Assembly: GCA_028023455.1 (NCBI GenBank)
Contig: JAQFVV010000064.1
Coordinates: forward strand, 3,291,710-3,355,709
Length of the DNA stretch: 64,000 bases
Direction: 5' to 3'
From: Epiperipatus broadwayi
Taxonomy: Eukaryota; Onychophora; Udeonychophora; Euonychophora; Peripatidae
Below, piece by piece: positions 34,537 to 47,365 of this stretch. The stretch's first letter is position 1, and each line of letters begins with the position of its first letter. The translations under genes were made by a program, and so were the position numbers. Below the pieces are notes generated by a model, which searched no databases, was not told where the DNA came from, and saw only the letters and a program-made list of their open reading frames with translations.

Positions 34537-34539
34537 ACT

Positions 34540-36180
34540 GAAACCTAGCTTTCAAATCATATCCAAGACTATTTGTTCATAGATGATAGGGATAGAGTTC
34601 TTTGAACCGAACTGACAAATCTGAAGTTGCTTGGAGATGTAGAGTATGTTAATTGCCTTAAAAAATTTTTTTAAATATAAATCTGTTTTTGTCAATTCCT
34701 TTTTTTTGTGAGTCAATATGCTATGACATTTTCTTCAATAATGGTTATAAAGTCCTACTGGGTAGTCTGGTTGACCCATAACCACTTGTCAGTCATGCAT
34801 TGTAGCTGATTGGTTGAAATTTCATTTTCTTTTTTAAATTACGTAAAAACTATAAGCATGATGTCAACAGAAATATGGCCACTTGATGCATTGGAAGAAA
34901 TTAGAATTTTTTATTAATTTTTTTATAAACAGGTGGATTTAATTTTTTTATATTTTGGTCAATTTTCTAGTTTACGCGAAGCAGTAAAGGCAGAAAGTTG
35001 TAATCAGCCTGATTATGTAGTGAAAATGGATTAAAAATATGCTGGTCATTCACACCCAAGGTCTATAATGAGAAGTGAACGTAATCGCAGAATATCTATC
35101 ATAAGTAGATTTTTTTAAGTTTTTTAATATTTTAAATGTATTTTAATTACTTGATAAATTTGTATAATTTATTAATTTGCATTTATATTGATGTGTGTTT
35201 AGTATATAAATTATAAATAATATAATATTAAATCATTTATGCTCTTTATTATACAGTACATAAATTATTATTCCATATGTACAGTAATTTTGTGTCTTTG
35301 ATCCAAGTTTGTTAATAATTTATTATGTTTATATGGCATGTTTGTGTTTACTCTTGCATGTTGTATAACAAGTAATGATTTACATATATAGAGCAATGCA
35401 ATGTAAATTTTAAAAACTGATAATCAAATGTACAGAAAGGTTGCAGGTTGCAGTTGAGAAAGCATTCACAAAATTTACTGGGCATAGAACCATATAAAAA
35501 TATAAATACTTAAAACCAATAAAGAAAGATTTCAAATAATGTTTGTGTGGTAGTAGCCACAATCATTATGCACATACCACGTGGAATTGTATGCAAGCAA
35601 AGAATCATTCTGATTCTTGCCTATGCCTTGATACTCATGCTGTGGAGTCAGTAGTTTTACCACATCTTGCATCACATTATTTTCAAGTCTATAACTAACA
35701 AATGAACTATATGTAAATAAATTGTATCTATGTGGGACAATAAATATAACAATATAGCATCTCTGGTGTGCATAAAGAATATAAACATCACTGATGTACA
35801 CAAAAAAAATATAAAATGAAGAGATGAAACTCATTTTATCAGTGATACAGACAGTAGCCTACAATTTCTAGTTTTAGATAGACAAGAAGCCAATTGCTAT
35901 AATGCCAAATGCACATTCATCTTCTGGAAATGATTTGTTTGTATCTTTTATTAGGATAAATCTTTTTCTTATAGACTTCTTTGAGATTTATCAACTTTTG
36001 GGGTACAAGATAAAAATGAAGAATTATTACGCGAATACTTATAGAGATTCTGAAGCTATTTATTTCAGGTAAGAAGTATTATATATGGTTTGAAAGATAA
36101 TTTTGTGAAGACTACAAAGAAATTATCATTGAAGATGTAATTTAAACTTAGTTCATGATAAATTAGAAAATATGTCAGCT
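34540..36180. other. AT-rich non-coding DNA
   Basis: No exon or repeat that I can support up to the LINE3 endonuclease remnant. A 100-codon minus frame at 35532-35834 has no recognisable domain. Confidence 0.45.
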
Positions 36181-36289
36181 GTTGAAATTTCTTTTTTCCT
36201 TATTTTTTAAATGGTAATCATTACCTGTCTCAGCCTTATTGTTTTCCTTATTTTTTCTAGTTTCTATCAATGTAAAGCTTTTTGCTCTA

Positions 36290-36700
36290 ACATTATTAAA
36301 ACTGAAGATATTGTGAAAAGTGTGTCTCAGGTTAGTTTTTTAAAAAATTTAATATGGTACCTGCAAACCCAACCAATTTTTAAACCAACAATATCTGAGT
36401 TAAATGAATTGCTTTGTTCACTCGGGGAATATTTGATTATATTTAAATCTTATATTATCATTTCAGGTGATTTTAATACCCCTAATCTATATTTAGGCAA
36501 TACTCTCTCAAATTATAAGTCATTATCTTTTAAAGCATATAGGATGCTTTAATTTTGTAATTTATCAAATTTCAAACAATACAATTCATGTCCTAATTTA
36601 AATAATCATTCTTTAGACTACATTCTTAGTAGTTTTTCTAATATTCAATGCTTCTCTGTGTCTTCTATGTCCACTTCAATTAAAGTTCTCATTCTCCATT
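36290..36700 (+). pseudogene. LINE3 endonuclease, C-terminal part
   Basis: The frame reads ISGDFNTPNLYLG (EEP GDFN motif), then after a stop NNHSLDYILSSFSNIQCFSV. The D-x-x-L block corresponds to the LDYIL motif of the RTE endonuclease. Upstream LIWYLQTQPIFKPTISEL has the position of the preceding strand-helix unit. Confidence 0.75.
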
Positions 36701-37061
36701 AGAATTTATTATTGATATTAAATATTCTAAGATTTCATCTGTATATATTATTGGAAGAAATTATAAAAAAGGTGATTATCTTAGTATGTGTGTGAAGTTA
36801 GCAAATTTTAATTGAGGTTCTTTTTATTCTTCCAATGATGTTAACTATTGTATAGAGTATTGCTGTTGACTTATTTATACCTGAAAAATTCATGATCGCT
36901 AATAATTTTCCTTCATGGTTTTCAAAATCACTTAAACCTATTATTAGAAGAAAATCATATCATTATAGGCACTATATGAAACCTAAAAATTTGATTTTTT
37001 ACAATAATTTATTAATTACAGATTATCAAAAGTCAAATTATGAAAGATAGAGAGTAAAATT

Positions 37062-37283
37062 GTGAATAATCTTAAAGCATTTTGGTCATTAGTTAAGGAT
37101 TTGGATATTACTAAAAGAAAAATGCAACAGGTTAATATTTCTTCTTTAACAGCTGATGATTTTTCTCAATATTTTTATGAATTCTTTGTACAATCACAAC
37201 ATTATAATGATCATACTTTGATCAATGAAAATGTAAGAAAAGATATTTCACTAAATAAATTTACTGAATGTGATATTTACTAA
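37062..37283 (+). pseudogene. LINE3 linker before the reverse transcriptase
   Basis: 73 codons, including ISSLTADDFSQYFYEFFV, a block commonly found between endonuclease and RT in jockey/CR1-like LINEs. The frame reads NKFTECDI and is broken here by the 95-bp element, whose first bases supply the apparent end. Confidence 0.7.
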
Positions 37284-37372
37284 AGCAATAAACCTAAAGC
37301 ATGTGTGGTTGAAAATGCGAAGGTAGGGACCTCTACAGGTCTTAATCACAAGCTTATGCATTGGAAGAAAAG
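37278..37372 (-). mobile_element. 95-bp short retroposed element (family R6) with 10-bp target duplication
   Basis: ATGTGATATT flanks it at 37268-37277 and 37373-37382. Deleting it with one flank restores the LINE3 frame CDIVTAIEQLKIK. On the minus strand it reads CTTTTCTTCCAATGC, AAGCTTGTGATTAAGACC, TGTAGAGGTCCCT and ends TTTATTGCTTTAGTA. Two further copies are at 45275-45360 and 45606-45705 (plus). The origin is unknown; a tRNA B-box-like GGTTAAGACC is present. Confidence 0.85.
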
Positions 37373-37392
37373 ATGTGATATTGTAACTGCCA

Positions 37393-37938
37393 TTGAACAA
37401 CTTAAAATTAAATTTTAGTCTCAGTCCAAATAATATCCTCATTTTCATTTATAAAGGTTGTGCCAAATATATATCTTCACCTCTTCATCACATTCCCAAT
37501 TGTTCTATAACAAGCTCTATTTTTCCCACATCTCTAAAAATTGCTAAATTCATTTCTATCTTTAAAAGTGGTAATAGAGATAAGGTTAATAATTATGGGC
37601 CCATTTCAGTCATGCACACTATTGCAAGGATATTTGAGAAATGCATCTATAATAAGATAGTGCATAATATTAGTAAATTTTGGGCATCAGAGCATCATGA
37701 TTTTATATCAAATAAATCAATAGAAACATTTTTTACTACATGTGACCACAATGCACATGTAATTGAAGAACAGGATAGAATGGATGTTATCTATTTTGAC
37801 ATGTCTAAAGTCTTTAATAAGATTTATCATAACATTCTTTTTCATAAATTATGTAACCTTGGTCTAGCAAATATTTTACTTTGTTGGTTTGAATTTTTTA
37901 TAAAAGGTAGAGCACCTTTTGTTAAGTTTAATGGCTGA
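37393..37938 (+). pseudogene. LINE3 reverse transcriptase, N-terminal half
   Basis: 181 codons: KFISIFKSGNRDKVNNYGPI (RT motif 1, NYRPI changed to NYGPI), ARIFEKCIYNKI, EDRMDV-type turn, then VIYFDMSKVFNKIYHN (motif A, with Asn for the usual Asp after KAF). A short frameshifted stretch follows, then MPQGSILAPLLFNIYI (motif B) interrupted at 38015. Confidence 0.88.
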
Positions 37939-38014
37939 ATATCAGCCCAATAGTATTGGTATCTTGAATGCCTCAAGGTAGTATTTTGGCTCCATTACTT
38001 TTTAATATATATAT

Positions 38015-40107
38015 TGTAACGATCGGAATGAAAGTGAAGATCGAATCTAACCACAAAAACAATATCTGCGCTACAAGGGCGCCATCTAGGCATTTGAGCC
38101 TAGAAAAATTTATAAAGTAGGCAGATAAGCGCTGTTAAAATTCCACTTTATTTAAATATTCCGATCGTTAGCCCAAGCCACTAGCTCAGCAGAGACGCAG
38201 AGATAAAAATATATAAATTTTATATCTTAAATATAAAAGAATAAAAGCCACTGCCAGAAATTAACACATAAAAATATTTATTTACGCACATATAAAATCA
38301 TTCTAAATTCGAGGAATAGGTTTAACATTTTTTTTTAGATTACTCTTTAATTGTACATTTACATAAATTTCAATGAGTTTTAATATTTTATTTAGATGGT
38401 CAAGTATGAATAGACTACATAGATCTGCATTTGAAAAGAAAATATTCTTCCCTGATTTAACCTTAGGCAACAAATTTCGCAGTCAAACCGGCATCAATCC
38501 ATCTGATACATTTATGTATTCAATGTAGCATGAAAATACAACAGCACAAATATACTATACTGTCAGGAATGGACATCTGAACAGGATAGTTAGAGAAAAC
38601 ATTGACTCTTGTCCAATACAGGAATATGACGTCTGTATAGCAAGAAGAACAATAAAATAAAAACTCCATAGGAAGGGACCGCGATCCTTTTTGCCGACTT
38701 ACAATCCCATCCATAGGCAAAGGGTTGGTGCGGTGTATTCAGCGATTCTGCACGTAGCGAAACTCATACTACATCTACTAATTACACAAATATATCCAAT
38801 CCATTGACCCAATTCAACAACGACACAAATAACCCAAGATTACCCTCCCCTAATATAACTTTACAAATCTATACAGCCATTCACGCCCGACTTAAATTTA
38901 ACATTGAAATACGTTCGCACAGATTTGTTTAAAAATGTTGGGTATAGATCGATTACATAGATTCCACGGTCAAAAACATTTCAAAATAAACATAAACGAT
39001 CAAAATACAAAATTATTGATACCGACAATCGCAGAGGGAAACTTATAAGTAACCCAATAGTATTCACCATAAGATACTTGCGTTGTCACCAATAACTTAA
39101 AAGACATCCGAATAAATACATTTTAGATACTCACCGTAAGGTATCATTATTTATCGAATGTCTATATATTTTGATCAAATATGAAAACCAAAATATAATT
39201 AACCGCAAACGAATCCATGCAAGCGTCTATAAACAACTTAAATTTCATACATTTAAATAATCTTTACAATAAGAAAAAAAATGGAAATGATGTTTGTCCA
39301 TCGGAAAACATATAAAATTAAACATTATTAATTTGATTTAAAAACTTACAAAAGTCAGATAAGAGTCCGTTTTAACATTTAAGTTGGCTTGTTTATCAAT
39401 TTGTAAAACTTGACGAAAATTCTTAATTGATTTTAATAATTGTTCCTTTCATATAGCTTATGGAATTCCCGCGACGCCTCCGTTGGAAGGTAATGTTCTG
39501 GAGATGGCAATAGCTGGTTCAAGGTATCACAGTCTTTTCATTTTTTTTTTTATAGAGAGTGTGGTATGTGCGTCATACCCCATCTCTCAAACACAAAACG
39601 CTGGAACTGTCAGAAAAAACTGTATTTCCCTTTTTATATTATCCACCAGGATTCAATGAACAAAACGTCACTAATCTATCACTTTCGTTAGGGTCCGAGC
39701 CAAGACTTAGTGCTTCCATTGGTCAAGCTAAAATTTCTTTCTTCTCTTATCTAACTTTTCATCTGACTTTTTAATTACACAGCTTTTAGATAATTAATAA
39801 ACAACCATTTCCATTTATAGATTACAGGAATTAATTAATACCTGTTTTTATTTTAACTTACGTTATTTTTTTATTAAAATATTTTTATATTTCAATCTTG
39901 TATTTTTTTATTAAAAAAAATACGTTCAAATACTTTTTTTTTTTTTTGTTTATGAAAAAAAAAATATTTTTAAAGTTTAGCATCTGTGCGAATGTATATA
40001 CGTATAACAAACATTTTTAATTTTAGCATTTAGTTTTTTACTTTTATTTGCGAACTTTTAAGTTTTTATTCTGGATTAATGTAACGACATATTTATATAT
40101 CGTTACA
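38015..40107. mobile_element. 2093-bp non-autonomous element with 9-bp inverted ends in LINE3
   Basis: Starts TGTAACGAT and ends ATCGTTACA; host text on both sides joins to restore LFNIYIND of the LINE3 RT. The target is an AT repeat, so the duplication (up to 10 bp) cannot be fixed. The interior is visibly less AT-rich than the surroundings (for example 38060-38090, 38680-38760, 39440-39540) and holds no long frame. TG...CA ends would also suit an LTR-type element, but no long terminal direct repeat is seen. The class is unresolved. Confidence 0.8.
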
Positions 40108-40134
40108 ATATATATATATTAATGACCACAAAAC

Positions 40135-40734
40135 TTGTGTACAATACTCTCAATCTCCTGTGTTGTGCTGATGATTGTAAGATTTTTAGACATCTATTCT
40201 ATTCATAACTGTATATTGTTTCAAGATGATATTAATACTTTTTTCAAATGGTATCAAAAAAATAAAATGATAGTCAATGTAGACAAACACTTTTTGGTAT
40301 TTTACTGCAATAAATCTGAAATTTTAAGATTTGAATATTGTATTAATAATTTTAAAATAAAATATACTGACACAGTTTGGGATCTTGGAATTATATTTTC
40401 TAGTAATGGTTTCTTTCATCATCATATAGAGTCAATAATGAATAAAGCTCTCAAGATGGTGAGAACTATTTACAGACATGGTAATGCTTTTGAATACTCC
40501 ACCAAATACAAACTTTTTCTATCTTTGGTTCTTCCTATTTTGGAATTCGGATCAGTTTTATGGAATCCACATTCAAAAAGAGATATAAGTAAAATGCAAC
40601 TAGTTTCTACAAAGTTTTTTAGGTTTTGTCAACTAAATAGAGATTGTAATATATCTCATTTAGCAAGGAGAAAAGCTAGGAATATGAAATATTTATATAA
40701 GTCATTACGGAAAAAAATATTTCTTATAACATGA
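40135..40734 (+). pseudogene. LINE3 reverse transcriptase, C-terminal half
   Basis: 199 codons after the insertion. A frame just upstream reads CADDCKIF (motif C). Then WYQKNKMIVNVDKHFLVFYC (motif D), VWDLGIIFSSNGFFHHHIES (motif E), NKALKMVRTIYRHG and VLPILEFGSVLWNPHSKRDI. This succession is typical of jockey-like LINE proteins. It ends at the normal C-terminus, so only frameshifts near motif C break it. Confidence 0.88.
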
Positions 40735-41284
40735 TTTCAAAACTGCATTTAAATTATTGTCAATATGAAACTAGTGTCTATAACTATTTTTTAATTGAAA
40801 CTTGTAGAAGTGATAGTTTAAAAATTTTCCCCTTCTTTCACCTAATATTTACAATTCAGGTTTTGAGGTTTAAATATATATATAATATATGATTAGTGAA
40901 TTTTTTTATTTTTTTATTTTTTATTTTTATTACTCCCCTAAAACATATAATTTATATCTTTCTTTTTTTAATTTTTAAATGCAATCTGTAATTGACCTTT
41001 GGCTGTAGATATATACATTAAATAAAGAATTGAATTATTATTATCATCATCACCATCATCATCATCGTCATCATCATCATTATTGTTATGTTTCAAAGGT
41101 AACTTTATTAATATCAATTGGTTACATTGATTGGAGGTTATACATAGTGCTAAATTGCTATTTTATTACACAGCTTGTATGTTTTCAAAAGCCTGTTTTC
41201 ATTTCTAAATTTCAATGTTCCACTTTGTTGCTTCTTGCTTGTATTGTTTTTGTATTGTTTGTTATGGTCTTTATTATAATGTGG

Positions 41285-41815
41285 CTTCTATTTTAAAAAG
41301 AGACCACATTGCTGCAAAGATGCCGGGCGATGCAAGAAGGTTGTCTCTTTTTTTTATTTTTTGTAATTTGATTTTATAAGTGCTAGGGTGTCTTCTTGTA
41401 TTATTCCCTTGGGTAAAAGTGCATCTGGTGCACCAGGATGCATACAAGCTGAATGTGGCTGCCCTTATAGTTTTGCATTTCTTTTGAAAGTTTGTAGTAT
41501 CTTATCTATTGTAGTTCCATTTTTTCTGTATTCTCCAATCATCATTTGCCTTACTTTTCCAAGTCCTGAACAGTTATATATGAAATGGTCCTGTGTTTCC
41601 TCATCCCTATGACAACGCATATACAGAGGATTTATATTTAGGTAGAATCTTTTGTATCTTATAAAGTGGGTTGGTAATGCTTTTAAATTGACTTTAATGA
41701 TAAAATTGTAAAATTTTGGCTCTAGGTATCATTTCTTAATTTTTTTTAAGTAATTGGCTATTATCTATTCCTAGAACAGATATCTAATTATTTTCAGGTT
41801 GTCTTTGGGCTATTA
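41285..41815 (-). pseudogene. LINE4: C-terminal fragment of another non-LTR retrotransposon
   Basis: Minus strand: EPKFYNFIIKVNLKALPTHF, IRYKRFYLNINPLYMRCH, RDEETQDHFIYNCSGLGKV, then MMIGEYRKNGTTIDKIL, a stop, and HPGAPDALLPKGIIQEDTLA. The CxxCH ... E-T-x-D-H-F-x-x-x-C pattern is the C-terminal zinc knuckle of R1/I-like LINEs. Truncated upstream at a (GAT)(ATT)n tract; AATAAA lies near 41272 on this strand. Distinct from LINE2 and LINE3. Confidence 0.75.
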
Positions 41816-41816
41816 G

Positions 41817-41835
41817 ATTGATGATGATGATGATG

Positions 41836-41880
<45 letters not shown>
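41817..41880. repeat. (GAT)n(TTA)n microsatellite
   Basis: Six GAT units followed by about 16 ATT units. It abuts the truncated end of LINE4. The plus-strand Met/Ile frame it opens is spurious. Confidence 0.95.
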
Positions 41881-43910
41881 CAATACAAACAATATTTTCT
41901 TCAAATAAATTTATTTCCTTCTAGTTTTGACTATTCAGCAGACTTCTTCAGAACTATAAAATATTTAAATATATGTGATTTAACTTATATACATGTTTAC
42001 TTATTATATAATTTAATTTTTTACATGTGCGCATTTAGATACTGAAATATTTTTTTTAGAAAAAATAGAAAAGTGCAATTATGAAAAGATATTACAATAA
42101 TAAATTTAGAGAGAATAAAATATTGAAAGTTAAATCCTTCAGTAGTTTTTTATAATATGGTCCAGTTAACTGGTCACCAATAACTGGCTTACTTTAAAGA
42201 CTGATAGATTTAAATATTTCTTCTCAAAAAATTTTGAAACTGATAATATTATCTTTTTATTAGATAATCTTACATCTCTTTAGGATTTCATTAATAAAAG
42301 AAAGAAATATTAAGTTGGTACTTATTTATATGTTCTTTAATAAAAATAAATGATTGGATTGTGCTCTGGAAGGTCATATAATATTCAACTATTTAGTCTG
42401 GATTATATCTAAACACAAATGCGTGTAAATACGTTTATAGTATATATTTATTAGTGAAACATAAATACAAATATACACTCGTATTTACAATATATTTACA
42501 ATGGCTAAACTCGGCCTACTATTGTTGACGAGGTTTACCTCCTAGTTCTGGAATGAACTATGGAAGAAGTTCTAGATAAGGCAGAATATGGATTAGTCCA
42601 TTATTTAAAGGTAAAGTGTGGTATGACACAACTATGATCGGGTTGAGTTACTATCCTTGGTCTAAATTTACTATTGCACCTAACACATACATAAGCTACT
42701 ATGTCAACGTTTTAAGGATCTGCAACTCAATTTGTCAGTTCAAATACTTGGATATCTTATGGTCTTCCAAGCGAAAACCATTTCATTATTTATTTTATTT
42801 GTTTATATGACAGATATTTCCTTTATATTGTTCAATATCTGTATTACCTAGCAAGCATAAATATAAGTTATATTACATAGGAATTATGAATTAACTCATT
42901 GAATACTATAAAATTTTAGATCCATTTTTTTTTATAATCTCGGACTTGAAACATTAACTACCCAATAAACTGGGGATTAACAGCGCGCGCGCAGAACACA
43001 ATCTAGCGTTTGAAGTAAAAGCTTAAATCTGCGTAGGCTCTTACATTTATCACAATATAAGTAAAATTATTGTATATAGAAGAAAAAAACCATCAACTTC
43101 TAATGCTATTAACGGCTGAACGTGAAAAAAATTCTAAAGTCACGAGTAATATACAAAGATTAAAAATGTATTATTCTGATAGAGACTAAGACATAAACTT
43201 GTCGAGTGAGCCTTTAAAATAATTATTGACTACATATATTTAGTCATCTTCGGTTGTAATAAAAACAGTTTTAAAAAGCAATTTACTTCAATCTTACACT
43301 GATGTTAATCTTACATCATTCATTTAAAAACACATTAATTGAGCATAAATAAGGTCTATATAAATCGAAAACAATGATTTTTTTAAAAATGAATTCTGAA
43401 ACTCACGATAAAGATTAATTACTTTTAAATTAAAATGTATGGTAATAATTACCACGTGACTGGTGTTATTATACTGCTGCTGGTTGCTGTAATTATTTTT
43501 ACAATTTCAACTACGAATTCTCAGAAATCTATTATGTTAATTTGAATATAACTCAAAACAGTGTATTATGTCTACTTTTATTAAATATTTACAGGGTTAA
43601 TTAAAATGTCGATAATTTTGATGTTTACTTAAAATTAACTAGCTTTTATCTCTGGGAAGGAAATTGATCATATAAATGTCATCACTATTATATCCTTTTT
43701 ATGATTTAGAATACATGCCTGGCAACTTGGCCAAAACAGAGTTTTTGACTTTATCTATATATGTGAATGCATGAACCCACATAGGTATTCAAAAGGTTTA
43801 ATAGTGATACTACATAAATTAAAAACTATACAAATTTCAGGAAAAAAGTTATTTGTAATGCGATATTAAAAAGAAATTATGAAAATAAGTAGATTCGATA
43901 ATGTTAATAA
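41881..43910. other. AT-rich non-coding DNA with less AT-rich patches
   Basis: The stretch 42480-42730 and a short (GC)n at 42983-42992 stand out by composition but contain no exon, LTR or repeat match that I can support. Confidence 0.45.
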
Positions 43911-43914
43911 CGAA

Positions 43915-44840
43915 ATCATCATCATCAATGTTACTCATTATCAATCTACTGCAGAATGAATTTTCTCTCCAAATTTAATTCAGTTTCTCTAATTCATAGT
44001 CTCTAGTCTTCATATCACTCTAATTGACTTCTTTATTCCATCCATTTAACATGTGGTCACTCTTTTTCTAAATCTTTTATAATGTTTTGGTATAAACATT
44101 TAAGACTTCAGCTAATATGTCTAAAAACTAATATGTCTAAACACCAATTCCATTTCAGTGTCTTAATTCTTTCAATGATGTTAATGATAAGTGTTTGTTC
44201 TCACGCCTAAGTATTTTGCTTTTAGTCTCTTAATATTACTTTCAATCTATATCTTTTTATATTAAACCACTAAACATCACATGATCATAACTCTTATTAA
44301 AACATTGATTATTCTACCTTGTACTGGGTGGCACTACTGTATGGAAAGTTTTGCCTGTTTTAATCTATATTCCATTGAATATACTAAAGTCTCTGTACTG
44401 CGTTTCTATTAAATTTCCATGTCTCAGATCAGTATATACCAAATAATAAAAAAACATTTATTAAAAATCTTCCTTTTGCCATCCTAGATATATTGTTATT
44501 TTTACCGAAAAGCATTCAATGCATCTTTAATTATATGATTACATTTTATTCATTATTTTCCATCTGTGATCAAAAAATTGATTTTCACTTGACAACTCTT
44601 ACAGCATTTCCCAAAACGTTGAAATATTACTTGCAAAAGCAACCACATCGTCTGCGAAATCAGAATGACTTAAATAATCTCTGTATATTTTTATTCCCTT
44701 AGCTTTTCATTTTAATTCATAGAATACTTCTTGTAAAACTGAAATAAAATTTTTTAGAGATTAGGGATAATCCTGCATATCCTTAATAATGTCAATCTTC
44801 TTAATGTTACTTGTAATCTAATCATTACCGTTGCAGTTTG
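43915..44840 (-). mobile_element. Decayed RTE-type LINE, 3' part (copy E)
   Basis: Minus strand matches copies A and C over the C-terminal coding region and 3' end (ACTCATTATCAATCTACTGCAG matches the end region). It is heavily decayed. A fragment of family R2 is inserted at about 44262-44385. Confidence 0.8.
44262..44385 (+). mobile_element. R2 repeat fragment inside RTE copy E
   Basis: Begins ACCACTAAACATCACATGAT and ends TACTGTATGGAAAGTTTTGCCTGTTTTAAT after GCACTGAGTGG-like sequence: the two R2 ends in inverted arrangement without the ribozyme. Confidence 0.7.
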
Positions 44841-45274
44841 ATGAATAAAATAACTATACATATATAAGTCACGTGATGTGTGACTATGTTTCTTTACTAC
44901 ACACACACGTATATATAAAAGGGAAGCAATTACTAATTATTTTAAATGATTAATTAATAAAGTTAAAAAAAGGTGATTTTATGAAGAAATTAGACAATTA
45001 CTTAAAAAGTAAATCAAAAATGAAGATATTTTAAAAAAAATTGTCTGAAGTAAATTTTAAAATCTGACTGTGGTCAGATAAAACGTAATGTAAACGATGA
45101 AAGTAGAATGTGAAAACGCCTTTTTAGATTTTGCTTTAGAGTAAAGGACTTTTGAATATCCTATCAAAAAGGAACAGCAAAGAAAAATTGCAATATTCAC
45201 CAAATTTACCAACGTCTGACAGAGATTTTTTTTTTTATTCTAGATTTTTTTATCTATCAAGTAATCAGATATCC

Positions 45275-45360
45275 ATTTGCTTGTGGTTAAGACCTGTAGA
45301 GGTCCCTAATGTCACATTTTACACACATATTTTTAAGGTTACAGCCTTAGTAAATATTAC
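45275..45360 (+). mobile_element. Short element of family R6
   Basis: GCTTGTGGTTAAGACCTGTA, GAGGTCCCTAATGTCACATT, then AAGGTTACAGCCTTAGTAAATAT. Matches 37278-37372 (complement) and 45606-45705. Confidence 0.85.
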
Positions 45361-45605
45361 TTATATAATCAATGTGCATTTAAATAAATTTATAATTACA
45401 ACTTTAAATTATCATAATAGATTTCTAACTATAAAATCTTTCCATTGACTCATTGTAAATCAAAACATTTTGTGAGTATTAATGTGTAATAAGAAATGTA
45501 GACTTAATCAATGAAGTACTGAATAGCTTCATGCTCTCAGATTTAACTGCTTCAGCTTCACCTATTTAAATAGAAAGTAGGTTGAAGTAAAGAAGGGGTT
45601 CCCCT

Positions 45606-45705
45606 CTTTTCTTCCAAAGCGTAAGCTTGTGGTTAAGACCTGTAGAGGTCCCTAATATCACATTTTACAAGCATATTCTTGAGGTTACAGCCTTAGTAAA
45701 TATAT
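45606..45705 (+). mobile_element. Short element of family R6
   Basis: The best-preserved copy: TTTTCTTCCAAAGCGTAAGC, TTGTGGTTAAGACCTGTAGA, GGTCCCTAATATCAC, GAGGTTACAGCCTTAGTAAA. It lies 330 bp from the previous copy in the same orientation. Confidence 0.85.
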
Positions 45706-47120
45706 ATAATATGAATTCTTTTTACAAATATTTTCTTAGTTATATGATAAATTAGAAATTACAAATACTTTCTTATTAATAAAAACTTAAATAAATGTAT
45801 TCCACAAATTCCTTCAATTTGTAATAAAATCTTCAATTTATTTCAGAACCAATTTAAAATATACAATTATCTCAGCATTTTAACTATTTAAATTTGGTTA
45901 TTAGTCTATTAAAATCTATATCCTTTCAATTGAAAATTTTTCTAATAAAAGGGAAATAGATACAGTCTTAAGATATTATCTTTGGGAACAACTATGTTAA
46001 AATAGTTCAAACATTGGCTTAATTATATATGTTATGTTAATTTTAAAGAAAAATTAAGATGCTTTCTTGTAATACATTTAAAATTCAAATAAATATTTAT
46101 AAATTAATTTTTCTTCTCTTTCGTTTTTTTTCTTTTGCTTAAAATGTTGGTTAGCATATTTATTGATATATTCATTTTTTTGTTTGTTCTATCCATTAAA
46201 TTTCATACAGTTCTATAATTATTTTTAGTCTTTTTAAAGATCAACTACAAAAAAAAATGTTTAACATTAAAAAAGAATCATTTTCAAACTTCAGAAAAAA
46301 TTAGCTACAATTTAAGGAGAATCATTTCATTAAAATAAAAAAATAAAATATGATGTATCTTAAAATGTATATTTTAATGTACAATAGGACCACAGTATCT
46401 GTATATTTTGTTCAAGCTTCCCACAAAAGAATATAAAGTATTTAAAAAAGTCTTATGATGTGATTGCAATGCTTTCTTTATTATATTGTATATAACATTT
46501 ATTGTATTATTCAATGCATCCATATCTAATTTTCAACATGCACACATGTAAAACACAGATGCTTTTTTAAAATTATATACACCCATAACTATAACTCAAT
46601 TTAAGTTTACAGTCTATACACAAATTAATAATACCATCAAAATTTTTTTTTAAAAAAAATAAAAAAATAAAGCAATATATAACAAAAAGCAATGAAATAG
46701 TATATATATTATACAACTTATATAAGAGCAGGCATGTGTACATATTCACATTTCTTCAGCAACAAATAATAAAACTTACTTTCTTTTTTTTCATCAATAT
46801 TTCTTTTTTAATTTTTTTTTTTTGTTATTTCATGTATAAATATCTTTTTTATAAACAGAAATAGTTTAATTCAGAATGTTTTATTTTTTTTACAATTAAA
46901 TTAATAATTTTCATCTTACTATTTGAAAACTTTATAAATTCTTTCTACATTGATTATAGTGCTTTTAAGCTATTTTCATTGAAATTTTTAATTTTTGAAA
47001 AAAAGAGAGAGTGAAATTTACTTTGATTTAGATTAATGTGACAAAATGGATATTTATGATTGTGAAAGACTTACAACAATATAAGAAAATGGCCACTACA
47101 TATCAGAAAATGATAAATAA
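45706..47120. other. AT-rich non-coding DNA
   Basis: Very AT-rich with long A and T runs; no supportable feature. Confidence 0.5.
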
Positions 47121-47365
47121 TCAAAAACAGTACTTTGGTATTAGAGCTGCAACACAAAGCATGTATTAGACCTACTGCACCGGTTCACATTCATATCAAT
47201 CCACTGATAACTTTGTAGTAACATATATGGATCTATAATATGATATTTTGGTAAGATTTACAATGTTATTGGGAGGGTGGGTTGATAGAATGTGAAAAGG
47301 GTGTAGTAGGTCTAATACATGCTCTGTGTTAGAACTAAAAATAACTAAAAGTAAAAACATAATAA

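Larger units (their letters stand above)
36190..41085 (+). mobile_element. LINE3: jockey-like non-LTR retrotransposon with two insertions
   Basis: Order on plus: endonuclease end (36290-36700), linker, RT (37383-38014 and 40108-40734), 3' UTR, AATAAA near 41020 and a (ATT)(CAT)n tail at 41035-41085. It is interrupted by a 95-bp element (37278-37372) and by a 2093-bp element (38015-40107). Several stops and frameshifts; catalytic boxes are partly preserved. Confidence 0.9.

Noticed and set aside
41030-41296. Plus-strand frame starting with a poly-His run
   Set aside because: The His run is the CAT-repeat tail of LINE3; downstream residues show no domain.
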